This document shows, piece after piece, positions 24,099-31,915 of a DNA stretch of 41,687 bases (its first letter is position 1; every line of letters starts with the position of its first letter). Position numbers and translations under genes: made by a program. Location of the stretch: positions 1 through 41,687 of IMG/VR virus record IMGVR_UViG_3300008219_000024; one strand, given 5' to 3'. This stretch comes from a virus. The notes under the pieces are model-generated. The model searched no databases. It was given only the letters and a program-made list of their open reading frames with translations, and was not told the origin of the DNA.

Positions 24099-25865
24099 AT
24101 GGTCGATGTTATTTCCTATTCTTATGACGAATTAAGCAATATATTTAAACACCAAAAATATATTGCTGTTGATACTGAAACCACTGGGTTGCATTGGTGG
24201 CGTACTGAAGTCTGTGTAGTTTCTTTTGCATGGGCTGGAGGTTCTACGGCTTTGTGGATTCCAGTTGCGGAACGTAGGCCCGATAGTCCGATGGCAAGGT
24301 TGCTTACTGAATTATTTAACTACCCTACTAATAGGGTTATTTTTTGGAATGCTAAATTTGATTTTCATCATATAAGAAGTACGTTTGGTGTGGAATCATC
24401 TTCATGGGATTCTTTTCATGATGCTATGATTATGTGTCATCTTCTGGATGAAAATCGACGCATGGCTCTCAAAGTTAGGGTTAAAGAAGACCTTGGAATT
24501 GACCCCATAGAAGAGAAGCAACTAAAGCTCCATATGCGCCGAAATAAATTGACTACGTATGATGAGATTCCATTGGATATTTTGCTTCCGTATGCTGTTA
24601 AGGATGCGGAATTTACTTTGATGTTCTATGCTAAATATTTTTCAGATGTACGAGAGTATTTTTTAGAGGTTTATGACCTAGAACGAAAATCTCTTATGGT
24701 TTTGATGGAAATGGAACGTCATGGTGTATTGATAGACAGACCATATTTAGAATCTGTTCAAGTTCAGTTGTTAACTGAGTTAGATGACTTGGATTTATCG
24801 ATTAAGAATTTAATTGGTGATGAGTTAAATATAAATTCCCCTAAACAATTAGCTGATTTCTTCTTTAGAAAAGAAGGATTGGCTCCCATAAAAATGGGTA
24901 AGAATCATGAGAGTGTAGATGTATCTGTTTTGGAGCAATTGAAGCATCCGTTGGCAGAACAATTAGTCAGCTACAGGAAAAAGTTCAAATTAGCAAATAC
25001 ATATGTTGCTCCGATGTTAGAGATGTTGGATGATAACGGTAGGCTACATTGTTCCTATAATCAGGTTGGGGCTAAAACAGGTAGAATGTCTTGCTCTGAC
25101 CCCAATCTACAAAATATACCTAGTGATAGGGAAACTTCATTGATTCGTCGGGCATTTGTTTCGGATACTGGAATGGTATTTTTTGATTATTCGGGTATGG
25201 AAGCTAGGGTATTTGCCCATTATTGTGATGATAAAAAGTTACTTAACGCTTATAATGATAATTTAGACCCTTATATTATGGTCGGGGCTTCCATATTTAA
25301 TCTTCCATATGAGGAAGTAGTATCTAAACTTGAAGCCGGGGATTCTGAGGCTAAGAATATTCGTTACATAGGTAAGACTACTTTTTTATCTACTATCTAC
25401 GGGGTTGGGAAAAAGAGATTATCTGGTCAATTGGATGTGTCGATGGACGAAGCAGAATCTTTCTTAAAGAGTTTCTTCAAACTGTATCCCAAAATCAAAT
25501 CTTTTATACGCACTACTAGCGACCAAGCAAAAGTTAATGGACATATATCTACATTGGCTGGTAGATACAGACGATTGGAGTTTAAAGATAATTATAAGGC
25601 GGTGAATGCGTTAATACAGGGAACTGCAACAGGTGATATGTTGAAGGCATCTTTGATTAAATGCCATGATGCATTGAAAGAAATAGATGGCTCTCTATCT
25701 CTAGTTATCCACGATGAAGTGTCTATTGAGGGGCTATCTACTGACGGTATACCTGTGATAAAATCAATACTAGAAGATTTTAAGGGTTTTAAAGTTCCGA
25801 TACCAGTTGATGTAAGTGTCTCTGATTATTCATGGGCCGATAAAAAGGAGTTGAGTGGGGTATAA
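24099..25865 (+). CDS. polA: DNA polymerase I (family A) with 3'-5' exonuclease
   Basis: 588 residues from ATG 24099 (GTG 24093 also in frame). The proofreading exonuclease is intact: IAVDTETTGL (Exo I), WNAKFDFHHI (Exo II) and YAVKDAEFTLMFY (Exo III). The polymerase shows TGRMSCSDPNLQNIP, motif A VFFDYSGMEARVFAHY, motif B RYIGKTTFLSTIYG, and motif C SLVIHDEVS. There is no 5'-3' exonuclease domain, as usual for phages. In motif B the residue equivalent to E. coli Phe762 is Leu (codon 25386-25388), which is expected to alter nucleotide handling. This is the replicative polymerase of the phage. Confidence 0.95.
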   Translation: MVDVISYSYDELSNIFKHQKYIAVDTETTGLHWWRTEVCVVSFAWAGGSTALWIPVAERRPDSPMARLLTELFNYPTNRVIFWNAKFDFHHIRSTFGVESSSWDSFHDAMIMCHLLDENRRMALKVRVKEDLGIDPIEEKQLKLHMRRNKLTTYDEIPLDILLPYAVKDAEFTLMFYAKYFSDVREYFLEVYDLERKSLMVLMEMERHGVLIDRPYLESVQVQLLTELDDLDLSIKNLIGDELNINSPKQLADFFFRKEGLAPIKMGKNHESVDVSVLEQLKHPLAEQLVSYRKKFKLANTYVAPMLEMLDDNGRLHCSYNQVGAKTGRMSCSDPNLQNIPSDRETSLIRRAFVSDTGMVFFDYSGMEARVFAHYCDDKKLLNAYNDNLDPYIMVGASIFNLPYEEVVSKLEAGDSEAKNIRYIGKTTFLSTIYGVGKKRLSGQLDVSMDEAESFLKSFFKLYPKIKSFIRTTSDQAKVNGHISTLAGRYRRLEFKDNYKAVNALIQGTATGDMLKASLIKCHDALKEIDGSLSLVIHDEVSIEGLSTDGIPVIKSILEDFKGFKVPIPVDVSVSDYSWADKKELSGV

Positions 25866-25868
25866 AAT

Positions 25869-26201
25869 ATGGATAAGCCCAATTGTTTAGAAGGACAGGC
25901 CCATCACTGGATTTTTCCTACTGGAACTGGCTCCACTAAGATTTTTGGGCCTAGAAGGTCTGGTGGTGTGGGTTTTTACGATGCGAGTGCAATTAGTATA
26001 AATTATAAACGAACAGCTACGTGTAAAATATGTGACCAAACATATACTTTTGAAAATATTAAAAGTCCTTATGTCAGACCTTTGGACGCTTCAAAGAATG
26101 GTAGAAAAAGAAGGGCCAAACATAAGAAGTTTACGAATGATTGGATAATAGAGAGAAAAAAGAGCGAGCGTGAAGCAAAGAAAAATTTTGAACAAGGATA
26201 G
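25869..26201 (+). CDS. Small basic protein of unknown function
   Basis: 110 residues starting three bases after the polymerase stop. It reads CLEGQAHHWIFPTGTGST early, has CKIC in the middle (about residue 52), and a highly basic end (NGRKRRAKHKKF, ERKKSEREAKKN). The early Cys-His-His and the CKIC could form one zinc site. Position and charge suggest nucleic acid binding or a polymerase accessory. Not recognised. Confidence 0.6.
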   Translation: MDKPNCLEGQAHHWIFPTGTGSTKIFGPRRSGGVGFYDASAISINYKRTATCKICDQTYTFENIKSPYVRPLDASKNGRKRRAKHKKFTNDWIIERKKSEREAKKNFEQG

Positions 26202-26244
26202 AAATTTCTTCTCGCTATTAAAAATAAATCTATTGAGGTAAGTA

Positions 26245-26466
26245 ATGGCTAAAATAGCACAAAGTTTAAGTTTTACGTTTAGAGTAGGTCAGGCTTCTAA
26301 TCAATATTGTAAAGTAAATCTTGAGGTATCTGATATTGATACTGAATTGCCTCTGGATGTTCAATTACAGAAAATTGATAACACTCTTGATGGTATCTGG
26401 AAGCATATTCGAGATAGAATTGATAATCAAATTGAAGAAGTTTTAAAGGAACAAGAGGCTGATTAA
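26245..26466 (+). CDS. Small phage protein of unknown function
   Basis: 73 residues with TTGAGGTAAG (26233-26242) as ribosome site. It reads LSFTFRVGQASNQYCKVNLEV then an acidic helix (IDNQIEEVLKEQEAD). Two strands and two helices are probable. It sits one base before the recA-like gene, suggesting shared translation. No motif. Confidence 0.6.
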   Translation: MAKIAQSLSFTFRVGQASNQYCKVNLEVSDIDTELPLDVQLQKIDNTLDGIWKHIRDRIDNQIEEVLKEQEAD

Positions 26467-26467
26467 A

Positions 26468-27430
26468 ATGCCACGAAAAAAGAAAGACGATACAACTCCG
26501 TTAACCCTATCTGAATTAGGCACTAAATATAATGGTATTCTTAATGTAGGTTCCTCTGATGATTTTTTGTATGATAGAATTTCATTTGGAATACCAGCAT
26601 TAGATAAATTATTGGGCGGTGGAATACCTAAGAAACGCCTTACGCTTCTAACTGGTCAATCTAATGCTGGTAAGAGTTATCTGGCATCTCAGGCTGTTGT
26701 GAATGTTCAGAAAGCTGGTGGGACAGCAGTATGGCTGGATTCGGAGATGAGTTGGGATTCTGGGTGGATGCAAAAATGTGGGGTGGATACAGATAATATT
26801 TTATTGACACAACCTCTTACTGGGGAAGATGCTTTCAACACCATTAGAGATTTGATGATTGATGGTGTAGACTTAATAGTTTTGGATTCCATTGCTGGTC
26901 TAGTTCCTTCAGCAGTTCATGAAGAAGATTTTTCATACAATCCTATGGCATGGCAAGCACGATTAGTTAACACTTCTTTACCAAGGCTTTTTCCGCACTT
27001 TAAAAATGGAAGTGCTTTGGTTATTATTAATCAAGTTCGCAGTAGCATGGGGCCAGTTTCTTTGGATGCAATGCCGGGGGGAGTGGGACAAGTATTTTTT
27101 AGTCATATGATTCTACAGGCTAAACGGTCTGGTTGGATTGAGGATAACAAAGTAAAAGTTGGGTTTGATATTGAAGTACGTTTACGGAAAACAAAGGCTG
27201 GTGGTTTGCCATTTGATTCCTGTACCATTCCATTTAGGCTAGATGGAGGATTTGATATTGTTGAAACGTGGATACGTGAAGCACTAGACATGGATATAGT
27301 TAAACAGTCAGGGCCGTGGTATGCCTTACCAGAAATGGATGAGAAATTAATGGGGATGAATAATGTGAAAACTTTTTATTTAAACAACCCAGATAAGTTT
27401 AAGCTCTTACAGGAATTGGTTGGTGTCTAA
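26468..27430 (+). CDS. RecA-like recombinase (UvsX-type)
   Basis: 320 residues. RecA-core motifs are DRISFGIPALDKLLGGGIP, LLTGQSNAGKSYL (Walker A), AVWLDSEMSWD (with the activating Glu region), LIVLDSIAGLVP (Walker B), and ALVIINQVRSSMG (L1/Q motif, the sensor Gln after strand 5), followed by L2-like Gly-rich loop MPGGVGQVFFSHM. The protein forms filaments on ssDNA for strand exchange, in repair and in recombination-dependent replication. It is shorter than bacterial RecA and lacks an obvious C-terminal domain. Neighbouring PolA, nucleases and the RuvC-like gene complete a recombination set. Confidence 0.88.
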   Translation: MPRKKKDDTTPLTLSELGTKYNGILNVGSSDDFLYDRISFGIPALDKLLGGGIPKKRLTLLTGQSNAGKSYLASQAVVNVQKAGGTAVWLDSEMSWDSGWMQKCGVDTDNILLTQPLTGEDAFNTIRDLMIDGVDLIVLDSIAGLVPSAVHEEDFSYNPMAWQARLVNTSLPRLFPHFKNGSALVIINQVRSSMGPVSLDAMPGGVGQVFFSHMILQAKRSGWIEDNKVKVGFDIEVRLRKTKAGGLPFDSCTIPFRLDGGFDIVETWIREALDMDIVKQSGPWYALPEMDEKLMGMNNVKTFYLNNPDKFKLLQELVGV

Positions 27431-27731
27431 CGGAATTACCTTGATAGATGTTCTTTCATGTCTTCCTGATGTGCGTTCTTTAGATAATTTACTATGTAAA
27501 TTTTTAGAGTACACTGAAAAAGACCTTGAGACAGTTGATTTACGTGATGATATTATGGCTCTTGCAGTTGGTTATCAGACTGTAAAGTTATTTGGTTTCT
27601 TATCTGAAGTATTTTCTAAGGAACCATTTGATTCTTTGACCGGAAAAGAATTATCTGAGGTTATAAAACACAGTATGGATTATTTTCATAGTCGGCTAGA
27701 TACAGAGGGAGGTGGTTATGATTACATATGA
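27423..27731 (+). CDS. Unknown helical protein
   Basis: 102 residues from GTG 27423, overlapping the RecA-like gene by eight bases; TTG 27420 is also possible. AGGAA at 27411-27415 is the ribosome site. Mostly helical and acidic (NLLCKFLEYTEKDLETVDLRDDI, LTGKELSEVIKHSMDYFHSRL). No family recognised; by location a recombination accessory is possible. Confidence 0.55.
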   Translation: MSNGITLIDVLSCLPDVRSLDNLLCKFLEYTEKDLETVDLRDDIMALAVGYQTVKLFGFLSEVFSKEPFDSLTGKELSEVIKHSMDYFHSRLDTEGGGYDYI

Positions 27732-28080
27732 GTATAAATTTATAGACTTATCTTTGCTGGGTGGTTCTGCGTCAGTCATTGATGCATTTAATGAACAGGG
27801 CGGTATTGGGTGGGAATTGGTATCGGTTGTGGGTGGTGTTGGGTATTTTAAACGGTCATCAAATAATGGGTTTGATTCAACAACGGTTTCTGTTAGTGCT
27901 GGTGAAGATTCATCTAGTATGACTATTATCACTACTGATAATGTATCGGGTGAAGAGGTTCTGTTGGAAGAGAAAGAACCACCAAAGCGTCGAATTGGAA
28001 GACCCCCCAGAGAAGACCGACAAGTCGGGGTTTTGTTAGCAGAAGATTCTATAATGCCTTCACCTGAAAGTATTCAATAA
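27718..28080 (+). CDS. DUF4177-like protein with an AT-hook-like tail
   Basis: 120 residues from ATG 27718, preceded by GGAGGTGG (27709-27716), one of the best ribosome sites in the window. Residues about 1-45 (YEYKFIDL, then AFNEQGGIGWELVSVV, then GYFKR) match the DUF4177 pattern (start with YEY, GWELV core). The C-terminal part is Ser/Thr-rich and then basic (KRRIGRPPRED), resembling an AT-hook. It probably binds DNA. Function of DUF4177 is unknown. Confidence 0.6.
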   Translation: MITYEYKFIDLSLLGGSASVIDAFNEQGGIGWELVSVVGGVGYFKRSSNNGFDSTTVSVSAGEDSSSMTIITTDNVSGEEVLLEEKEPPKRRIGRPPREDRQVGVLLAEDSIMPSPESIQ

Positions 28081-28081
28081 T

Positions 28082-28372
28082 TTGAAACCCCGTGATTTTA
28101 CGGTTCAAGAAAATAATATAGCGGAAATTCTATCTGACTTAGGTTTACGCTATGAGCAACAATACTCTATAGGCTCTAGAACAGTTGATTTTTATTTGCA
28201 TGAAATGAACAGTGTTATCGAGGCTGATGGAGTATATGGTCATTTAAGAAAGTCTGATAGAAAAAGAGATTTAGAATTGATGAGTTTGGGTGTAAAGAAT
28301 ATTTTTCATATAAGCGACTCTACTAAACCCAAAATACTTAATACATTGGCAGGTATATTTTGTCAGGGATAA
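28082..28372 (+). CDS. DUF559 / Vsr-like nuclease
   Basis: 96 residues from a TTG at 28082 with a weak ribosome site, one base after the previous stop. The sequence holds a PD-(D/E)XK-like core: QYSIGSRTVDFYLHEMNSVIEADG, with D (TVDFYL) and E-x-D (IEADG), then YGHLRKSDRKRDLELMSLG, as in DUF559 and very-short-patch-repair endonucleases. These enzymes nick DNA, in Vsr at mismatches. A small size and missing zinc Cys residues fit DUF559 better than true Vsr. The position next to a second nuclease suggests DNA processing. Confidence 0.7.
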   Translation: MKPRDFTVQENNIAEILSDLGLRYEQQYSIGSRTVDFYLHEMNSVIEADGVYGHLRKSDRKRDLELMSLGVKNIFHISDSTKPKILNTLAGIFCQG

Positions 28373-29061
28373 AATCAATACTACGTCAGAGGGAACATAG
28401 AGAACCTCTGATAACAAAACATGATGAATGGCTAGTTAAAGAGATTGATAGGCATTTAACCTCTACCTCTGACCAACGACCTCCATCCAAACATATTTTT
28501 TATCCTTCGTTTTTAGGGTCTACGTGTGATAGGTTGCTATACTTACATTATAATGGTCTACTTCCAAACCCTAAATTTGATTCTAAAACCCTTAGAATTT
28601 TCGCTCATGGTCATGCGACTGAAGCTAGGTATAAGGATATTTTTTCCAAAATGCGAATTTTATCTGGTGATGAAATTCAGACTCGTTATGATAATCCTTG
28701 TATTCATGGGAGGGCTGATTTCATACTGAATTTTCCTGAGTTTGGTAGAGCTATTGTTGAGTTGAAAACTATTAATGAGAGAGGTTTTTCTAATTTATCT
28801 GTACCAAAATCAGACCATGCTATTCAAATTCAAATATATTTAAACATACTGAATATAGATAATGGGTTTGTCTTGTACGAATGTAAGAATGACCAACAAT
28901 TAAAGTCCTTTCATATTAAACGGTCTTCCTCTGAATGGGACTCGATTATAGAAAGATGTATTAAAATACAAAATATGACTGTTGTTCCAAAATTAGCTAC
29001 TATCACACATGAGAAATGGTGCAATTGTTTAGATGTAAAAGAAGAGTTAGAGAATGCTTGA
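28360..29061 (+). CDS. PD-(D/E)XK (RecB/Cas4-like) nuclease
   Basis: 233 residues from a TTG at 28360 that overlaps the previous gene by 13 bases. Motifs: FYPSFLGSTCDRLLYLHYNG (usual N-terminal C-R-x-x-L), IHGRADFIL (catalytic Asp), AIVELKTINE (E-x-K), and DHAIQIQIYLNILN (Q-x-x-Y). These define the RecB-type fold. C-terminal Cys residues (KWCNCLD) could complete an Fe-S site with the N-terminal Cys, as in Cas4, but the count is small. It would act as an exonuclease for recombination, with the RecA-like protein. Confidence 0.8.
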   Translation: MSGIKSILRQREHREPLITKHDEWLVKEIDRHLTSTSDQRPPSKHIFYPSFLGSTCDRLLYLHYNGLLPNPKFDSKTLRIFAHGHATEARYKDIFSKMRILSGDEIQTRYDNPCIHGRADFILNFPEFGRAIVELKTINERGFSNLSVPKSDHAIQIQIYLNILNIDNGFVLYECKNDQQLKSFHIKRSSSEWDSIIERCIKIQNMTVVPKLATITHEKWCNCLDVKEELENA

Positions 29062-29563
29062 GACACAACAAAATGACACACATCTAGGGGCTGTATTGCG
29101 ACGAGTTGATTCGTATTTTGAAAAATTAGAACTCCCTAAATTAGAGGCTGATGTAGAAGCCCCTAAAGTCATCTATATATCCGATTTGGAAGATTGCACT
29201 AATAAAGATTTAGAAAATTATTTGCTCTTGTTTGGTGGATTTCGTTCTTATTTGGATGCGAAATTAGCTTCTGTTGAGTCTAAAAAAACTATATTGGAAG
29301 CGACTTTTGATGAGGGTCTTAACCGTATGCTTTATACATTAGAAGAAAAATATGGAGAAGAGGGGCGTAGAAGACCCAATAAGGAATCTTTACGTGGGGA
29401 AGCTATTGCTACTAATTCTGGGTTGAAGAGAACTCGCCAAGAGTTAATTGAGGAAGAAGGGTTATATATTCGATTGTCTGGAATTCGCAATGCTTATAAA
29501 AGTATGTATGATGCTGTTAGCAGGGTTGTGGCTTTGCGTGTTAGTAGTCGAGAACAGATTTAG
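29054..29563 (+). CDS. Coiled-coil protein of unknown function
   Basis: 169 residues, overlapping the nuclease gene by eight bases (ATG 29054). The first third is acidic and linear (PKLEADVEAPKVIYISDLED); the rest is long helices (LENYLLLFGGFRSYLDAKL, SVESKKTILEATFDEGLNRM, GLKRTRQELIEEEG). The middle helical part resembles phage proteins located beside RecB-like nucleases and recombinases, whose job is unclear. It is probably a nuclease or recombinase partner. Confidence 0.6.
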   Translation: MLETQQNDTHLGAVLRRVDSYFEKLELPKLEADVEAPKVIYISDLEDCTNKDLENYLLLFGGFRSYLDAKLASVESKKTILEATFDEGLNRMLYTLEEKYGEEGRRRPNKESLRGEAIATNSGLKRTRQELIEEEGLYIRLSGIRNAYKSMYDAVSRVVALRVSSREQI

Positions 29564-29565
29564 AC

Positions 29566-30045
29566 ATGGGGTTCTATATAGGTATAGATTGTAGTTCTCG
29601 CTCTGCTCATTTTGTAGTTCTAGATGTAGATGAGAAAATTATTTTGATGGATAAGTGTGTTGATACATCAAAAGATGTAGAAGCACGTTTTAACAGTGTT
29701 TGTACTCAATTCAATGATTATATACTTAATCAATTAGATTTATTTGTTGATAGTGTAGCCACAATTGAAAATCCAGTTATGATTCAAAATGTAAAAGCCA
29801 CTATAACTATCACGAATGTGATAGCTGGTGTTAAGCGAGAGCTTTTTAGAAATGATATTTCGTATTGGGCGGTAGATAATAAGTCATGGAAGAAAGATGT
29901 TTTGGCAAATGGGGCGGCTTCTAAAGAAGAAATTTTGAAGTTTGCTGAAATAAAATGGGGTAAGGTTTTTGTAGAGCAAGATTATGCAGATGCAGCTTGC
30001 ATAGCTCTGTGGGGTCTTGTAAAATTTGGACGAACTAGGGTATAA
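29566..30045 (+). CDS. RuvC-like Holliday-junction resolvase
   Basis: 159 residues. The RNase H-like fold of RuvC is visible: GFYIGIDCSSRSAHFVVLD (first catalytic Asp), SVATIENP (catalytic Glu), SWKKDVLANGAASKEEI (lysine-rich DNA-binding loop with the VKxxxxG-like turn), and DYADAACIALWG (final Asp). The enzyme cuts four-way junctions to resolve recombination intermediates before packaging. Its 3' end contains the promoter for the next gene (30017-30046). Confidence 0.8.
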   Translation: MGFYIGIDCSSRSAHFVVLDVDEKIILMDKCVDTSKDVEARFNSVCTQFNDYILNQLDLFVDSVATIENPVMIQNVKATITITNVIAGVKRELFRNDISYWAVDNKSWKKDVLANGAASKEEILKFAEIKWGKVFVEQDYADAACIALWGLVKFGRTRV

Positions 30046-30046
30046 T
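30017..30046 (+). promoter_or_regulatory. Promoter inside the end of the resolvase gene
   Basis: TTGTAA (30017-30022), 18-base spacer, perfect TATAAT (30041-30046). Transcription would begin near 30053, after the in-frame TTG at 30026 and before ATG 30110. It would drive the protease, terminase and later genes. Confidence 0.65.
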
Positions 30047-30109
30047 TTTAAGAATTGTTTTAGTGTATACAAAAATAGAATCCAAATTTATGCTTTAGGA
30101 GAAAAGACT

Positions 30110-30946
30110 ATGCTGGGTAATGACGAACTCCATACTAAAATTTTATATCCAGTCACAAGAGTTCGGGCAGGGAATGCTGGTGGTTCGGGGGTGGTTGTGT
30201 ATTCAGAGCCAGACCCTAAAAAGCCTGATGAGTATATAAATATTGTTTTAACTTGCCAGCATGTGGTTGATGGGGCTATCAAAATGAGGGATGAGTTTGA
30301 TAGTGTTCTGAAACGTAATCGAAAGACTGATTATTTTGAAGAGGTTGTTGTTGAGATTTTCCAGTATTTGGGTAGCAGACTTATTTCAAGCAACGCTACT
30401 ACTGGTGATATTATTGCATACGACAAGCACCATGACATTGCAGCTATAAAGTTACATAATCCAAATAAAATGGAACATGTGGCTTCTATAATCCCTGAAA
30501 ACGAAGTTAAAGAGCTTCGTTTTTTTGAAAATGTTGTGACATGTGGTTGTAGTTTATTGCATGACCCATTTGGAAATATTGGTACAATAACTTCTTTGCG
30601 AGAAGTTATAGAGCAAAAGAATTATCTTATGGCTAATGCCCCAGCTATATTTGGAAATTCTGGTGGGGGATTGTTTCATGGTGATACTGGTCATTTATTA
30701 GGGTTGACATCGAGAGTTACTGTTACTCAATTAGGATTTGGGTTGGATGTTCAAGCATGGATGAATTTCAGTACGCATCCAGAGCGTTTATATGAGTTTT
30801 TTAATGACCAAGAACTTAGATTCCTAGTAGACCCCACAGATGATTTTCATAAGGCAATGTCTAGGAGGTTGGAACGGCGAAAAGACGCTATACGAGATTT
30901 ATTTTTAACTGATGAGAAGGAAGAGGAAGTGGTAGTTGATGGCTAA
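30110..30946 (+). CDS. Trypsin-like (S1/HtrA-type) serine protease
   Basis: 278 residues from ATG 30110, with TAGGAG (30096-30101) upstream; the TTG at 30026 is upstream of the promoter start and rejected. Catalytic triad: H51 in TCQHVVDG, D109 in HHDIAAIKL, S184 in FGNSGGGLF. The order and spacing fit the trypsin fold of HtrA-like proteases. No PDZ domain, signal peptide or membrane helix is visible, so it should be cytoplasmic. It sits just before the terminase genes under its own promoter. It might process virion proteins or attack host proteins; the true prohead protease is expected elsewhere. C-terminal 60 residues are charged helix. Confidence 0.85.
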   Translation: MLGNDELHTKILYPVTRVRAGNAGGSGVVVYSEPDPKKPDEYINIVLTCQHVVDGAIKMRDEFDSVLKRNRKTDYFEEVVVEIFQYLGSRLISSNATTGDIIAYDKHHDIAAIKLHNPNKMEHVASIIPENEVKELRFFENVVTCGCSLLHDPFGNIGTITSLREVIEQKNYLMANAPAIFGNSGGGLFHGDTGHLLGLTSRVTVTQLGFGLDVQAWMNFSTHPERLYEFFNDQELRFLVDPTDDFHKAMSRRLERRKDAIRDLFLTDEKEEEVVVDG

Positions 30947-31376
30947 GAAAAAAACTGAGTCTAGAGAATGTTGTTTAGATAGTGCTGTGTCGTGTAAGTG
31001 CCAGTCTGATGACCAGTGCATAGAAGTCTTGAAAAGGTATTCTAAAGTCGTTTATTGTAATGATGATAAATGCCTGTTTAATGTATCTTTACCTTATGAG
31101 TATTTTGTGAATCGTGGTCTAAATCATAAGCCCTTTAAAGATGATTCTTTTCATGGGGTTTGTGGTAGGGCAGATATTGGCTTACGTCTAAAAGAAATTA
31201 ACGTTACTGAAACAGGTTCTAAAGTAAAGCACTCTAATACCATTTGCACTGTGCGTAGTGATAAGGGATATAAAGGTCATATGGACTTTTCTAAACTATT
31301 ACAATCTGACGGTACTCCATATGGTGGAATAATACCGGGGCCAGTTGACCCCGGTACTGCTTATGGAGTTCGGTAA
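30939..31376 (+). CDS. Cys-rich small protein, unknown
   Basis: 145 residues from ATG 30939, overlapping the protease by eight bases. The first 55 residues hold many Cys (RECCLDSAVSCKCQ, then CIEVLKRYSKVVYCNDDKC) that probably bind zinc; a CGRA segment and a TICTVRSDKGYKGHMDF part follow. The tail is Gly/Pro-rich (IIPGPVDPGTAYGVR). No family recognised. It directly precedes the terminase small subunit. Confidence 0.6.
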   Translation: MAKKKTESRECCLDSAVSCKCQSDDQCIEVLKRYSKVVYCNDDKCLFNVSLPYEYFVNRGLNHKPFKDDSFHGVCGRADIGLRLKEINVTETGSKVKHSNTICTVRSDKGYKGHMDFSKLLQSDGTPYGGIIPGPVDPGTAYGVR

Positions 31377-31387
31377 GGGTAAGTTTA

Positions 31388-31894
31388 ATGAGGTCACAGA
31401 CATCTACTGAAGAGGAGCGCAAAAGAGCATTAGAGTTATATCTGGAAGGGAGTAAATCTTTTTCTAAAATGGCTGAGACTCTTAGTGATGAGTTTGGTCG
31501 AGATGTGAGTGTAAATGCTCTATATGCGTGGAAACGCAAATATGATTGGGAAGACTTGCGAGCCAGACAGCAAATTGTTGTTGTTCAAAAATTATCTGAA
31601 TTGGATGAAGATGAAATAGTAGTTGACCAGAAAAGACAACTGGACAGCTATAAATATCTCTCAGATAAAGGTAGGTCTGCTTTAGAGACATTGCAATTTG
31701 GTGATGCGATGGAAGCCACTAGAGCTATGGATATAGGTATTCAGGGTGAGAGGAAAGTTCGTGGTGGATTAATCAATTTAGAATTTGTGCAAGAATGTAT
31801 GTCTATTATTTTAAACCATATTGATGATGAATCCACATTAAAGAATTTAGCTATAGATTTTAGGAAGTTGCTAGTGAAGTATAAAGATTCATAA
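31388..31894 (+). CDS. terS: Terminase small subunit
   Basis: 168 residues with AAGGGTAAG (31375-31383) as ribosome site. N-terminal helix-turn-helix: ERKRALELYLEGSKSFSKMA, then VNALYAWKRKYDWEDLRARQQ, the typical TerS DNA-binding domain, with W-K-x-K-Y-x-W. A helical oligomerisation part follows (TRAMDIGIQGERKVRGGL). It recognises the packaging site and recruits the large subunit encoded next. Assignment by motif and by neighbour. Confidence 0.8.
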   Translation: MRSQTSTEEERKRALELYLEGSKSFSKMAETLSDEFGRDVSVNALYAWKRKYDWEDLRARQQIVVVQKLSELDEDEIVVDQKRQLDSYKYLSDKGRSALETLQFGDAMEATRAMDIGIQGERKVRGGLINLEFVQECMSIILNHIDDESTLKNLAIDFRKLLVKYKDS

Positions 31895-31915
31895 ATTATT
31901 TATTGAGAGTGTTCT

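Noticed and set aside
30026-30109. TTG start for the serine protease at 30026
   Set aside because: It overlaps a perfect -10 box and precedes the likely transcription start; ATG 30110 follows a clear TAGGAG.
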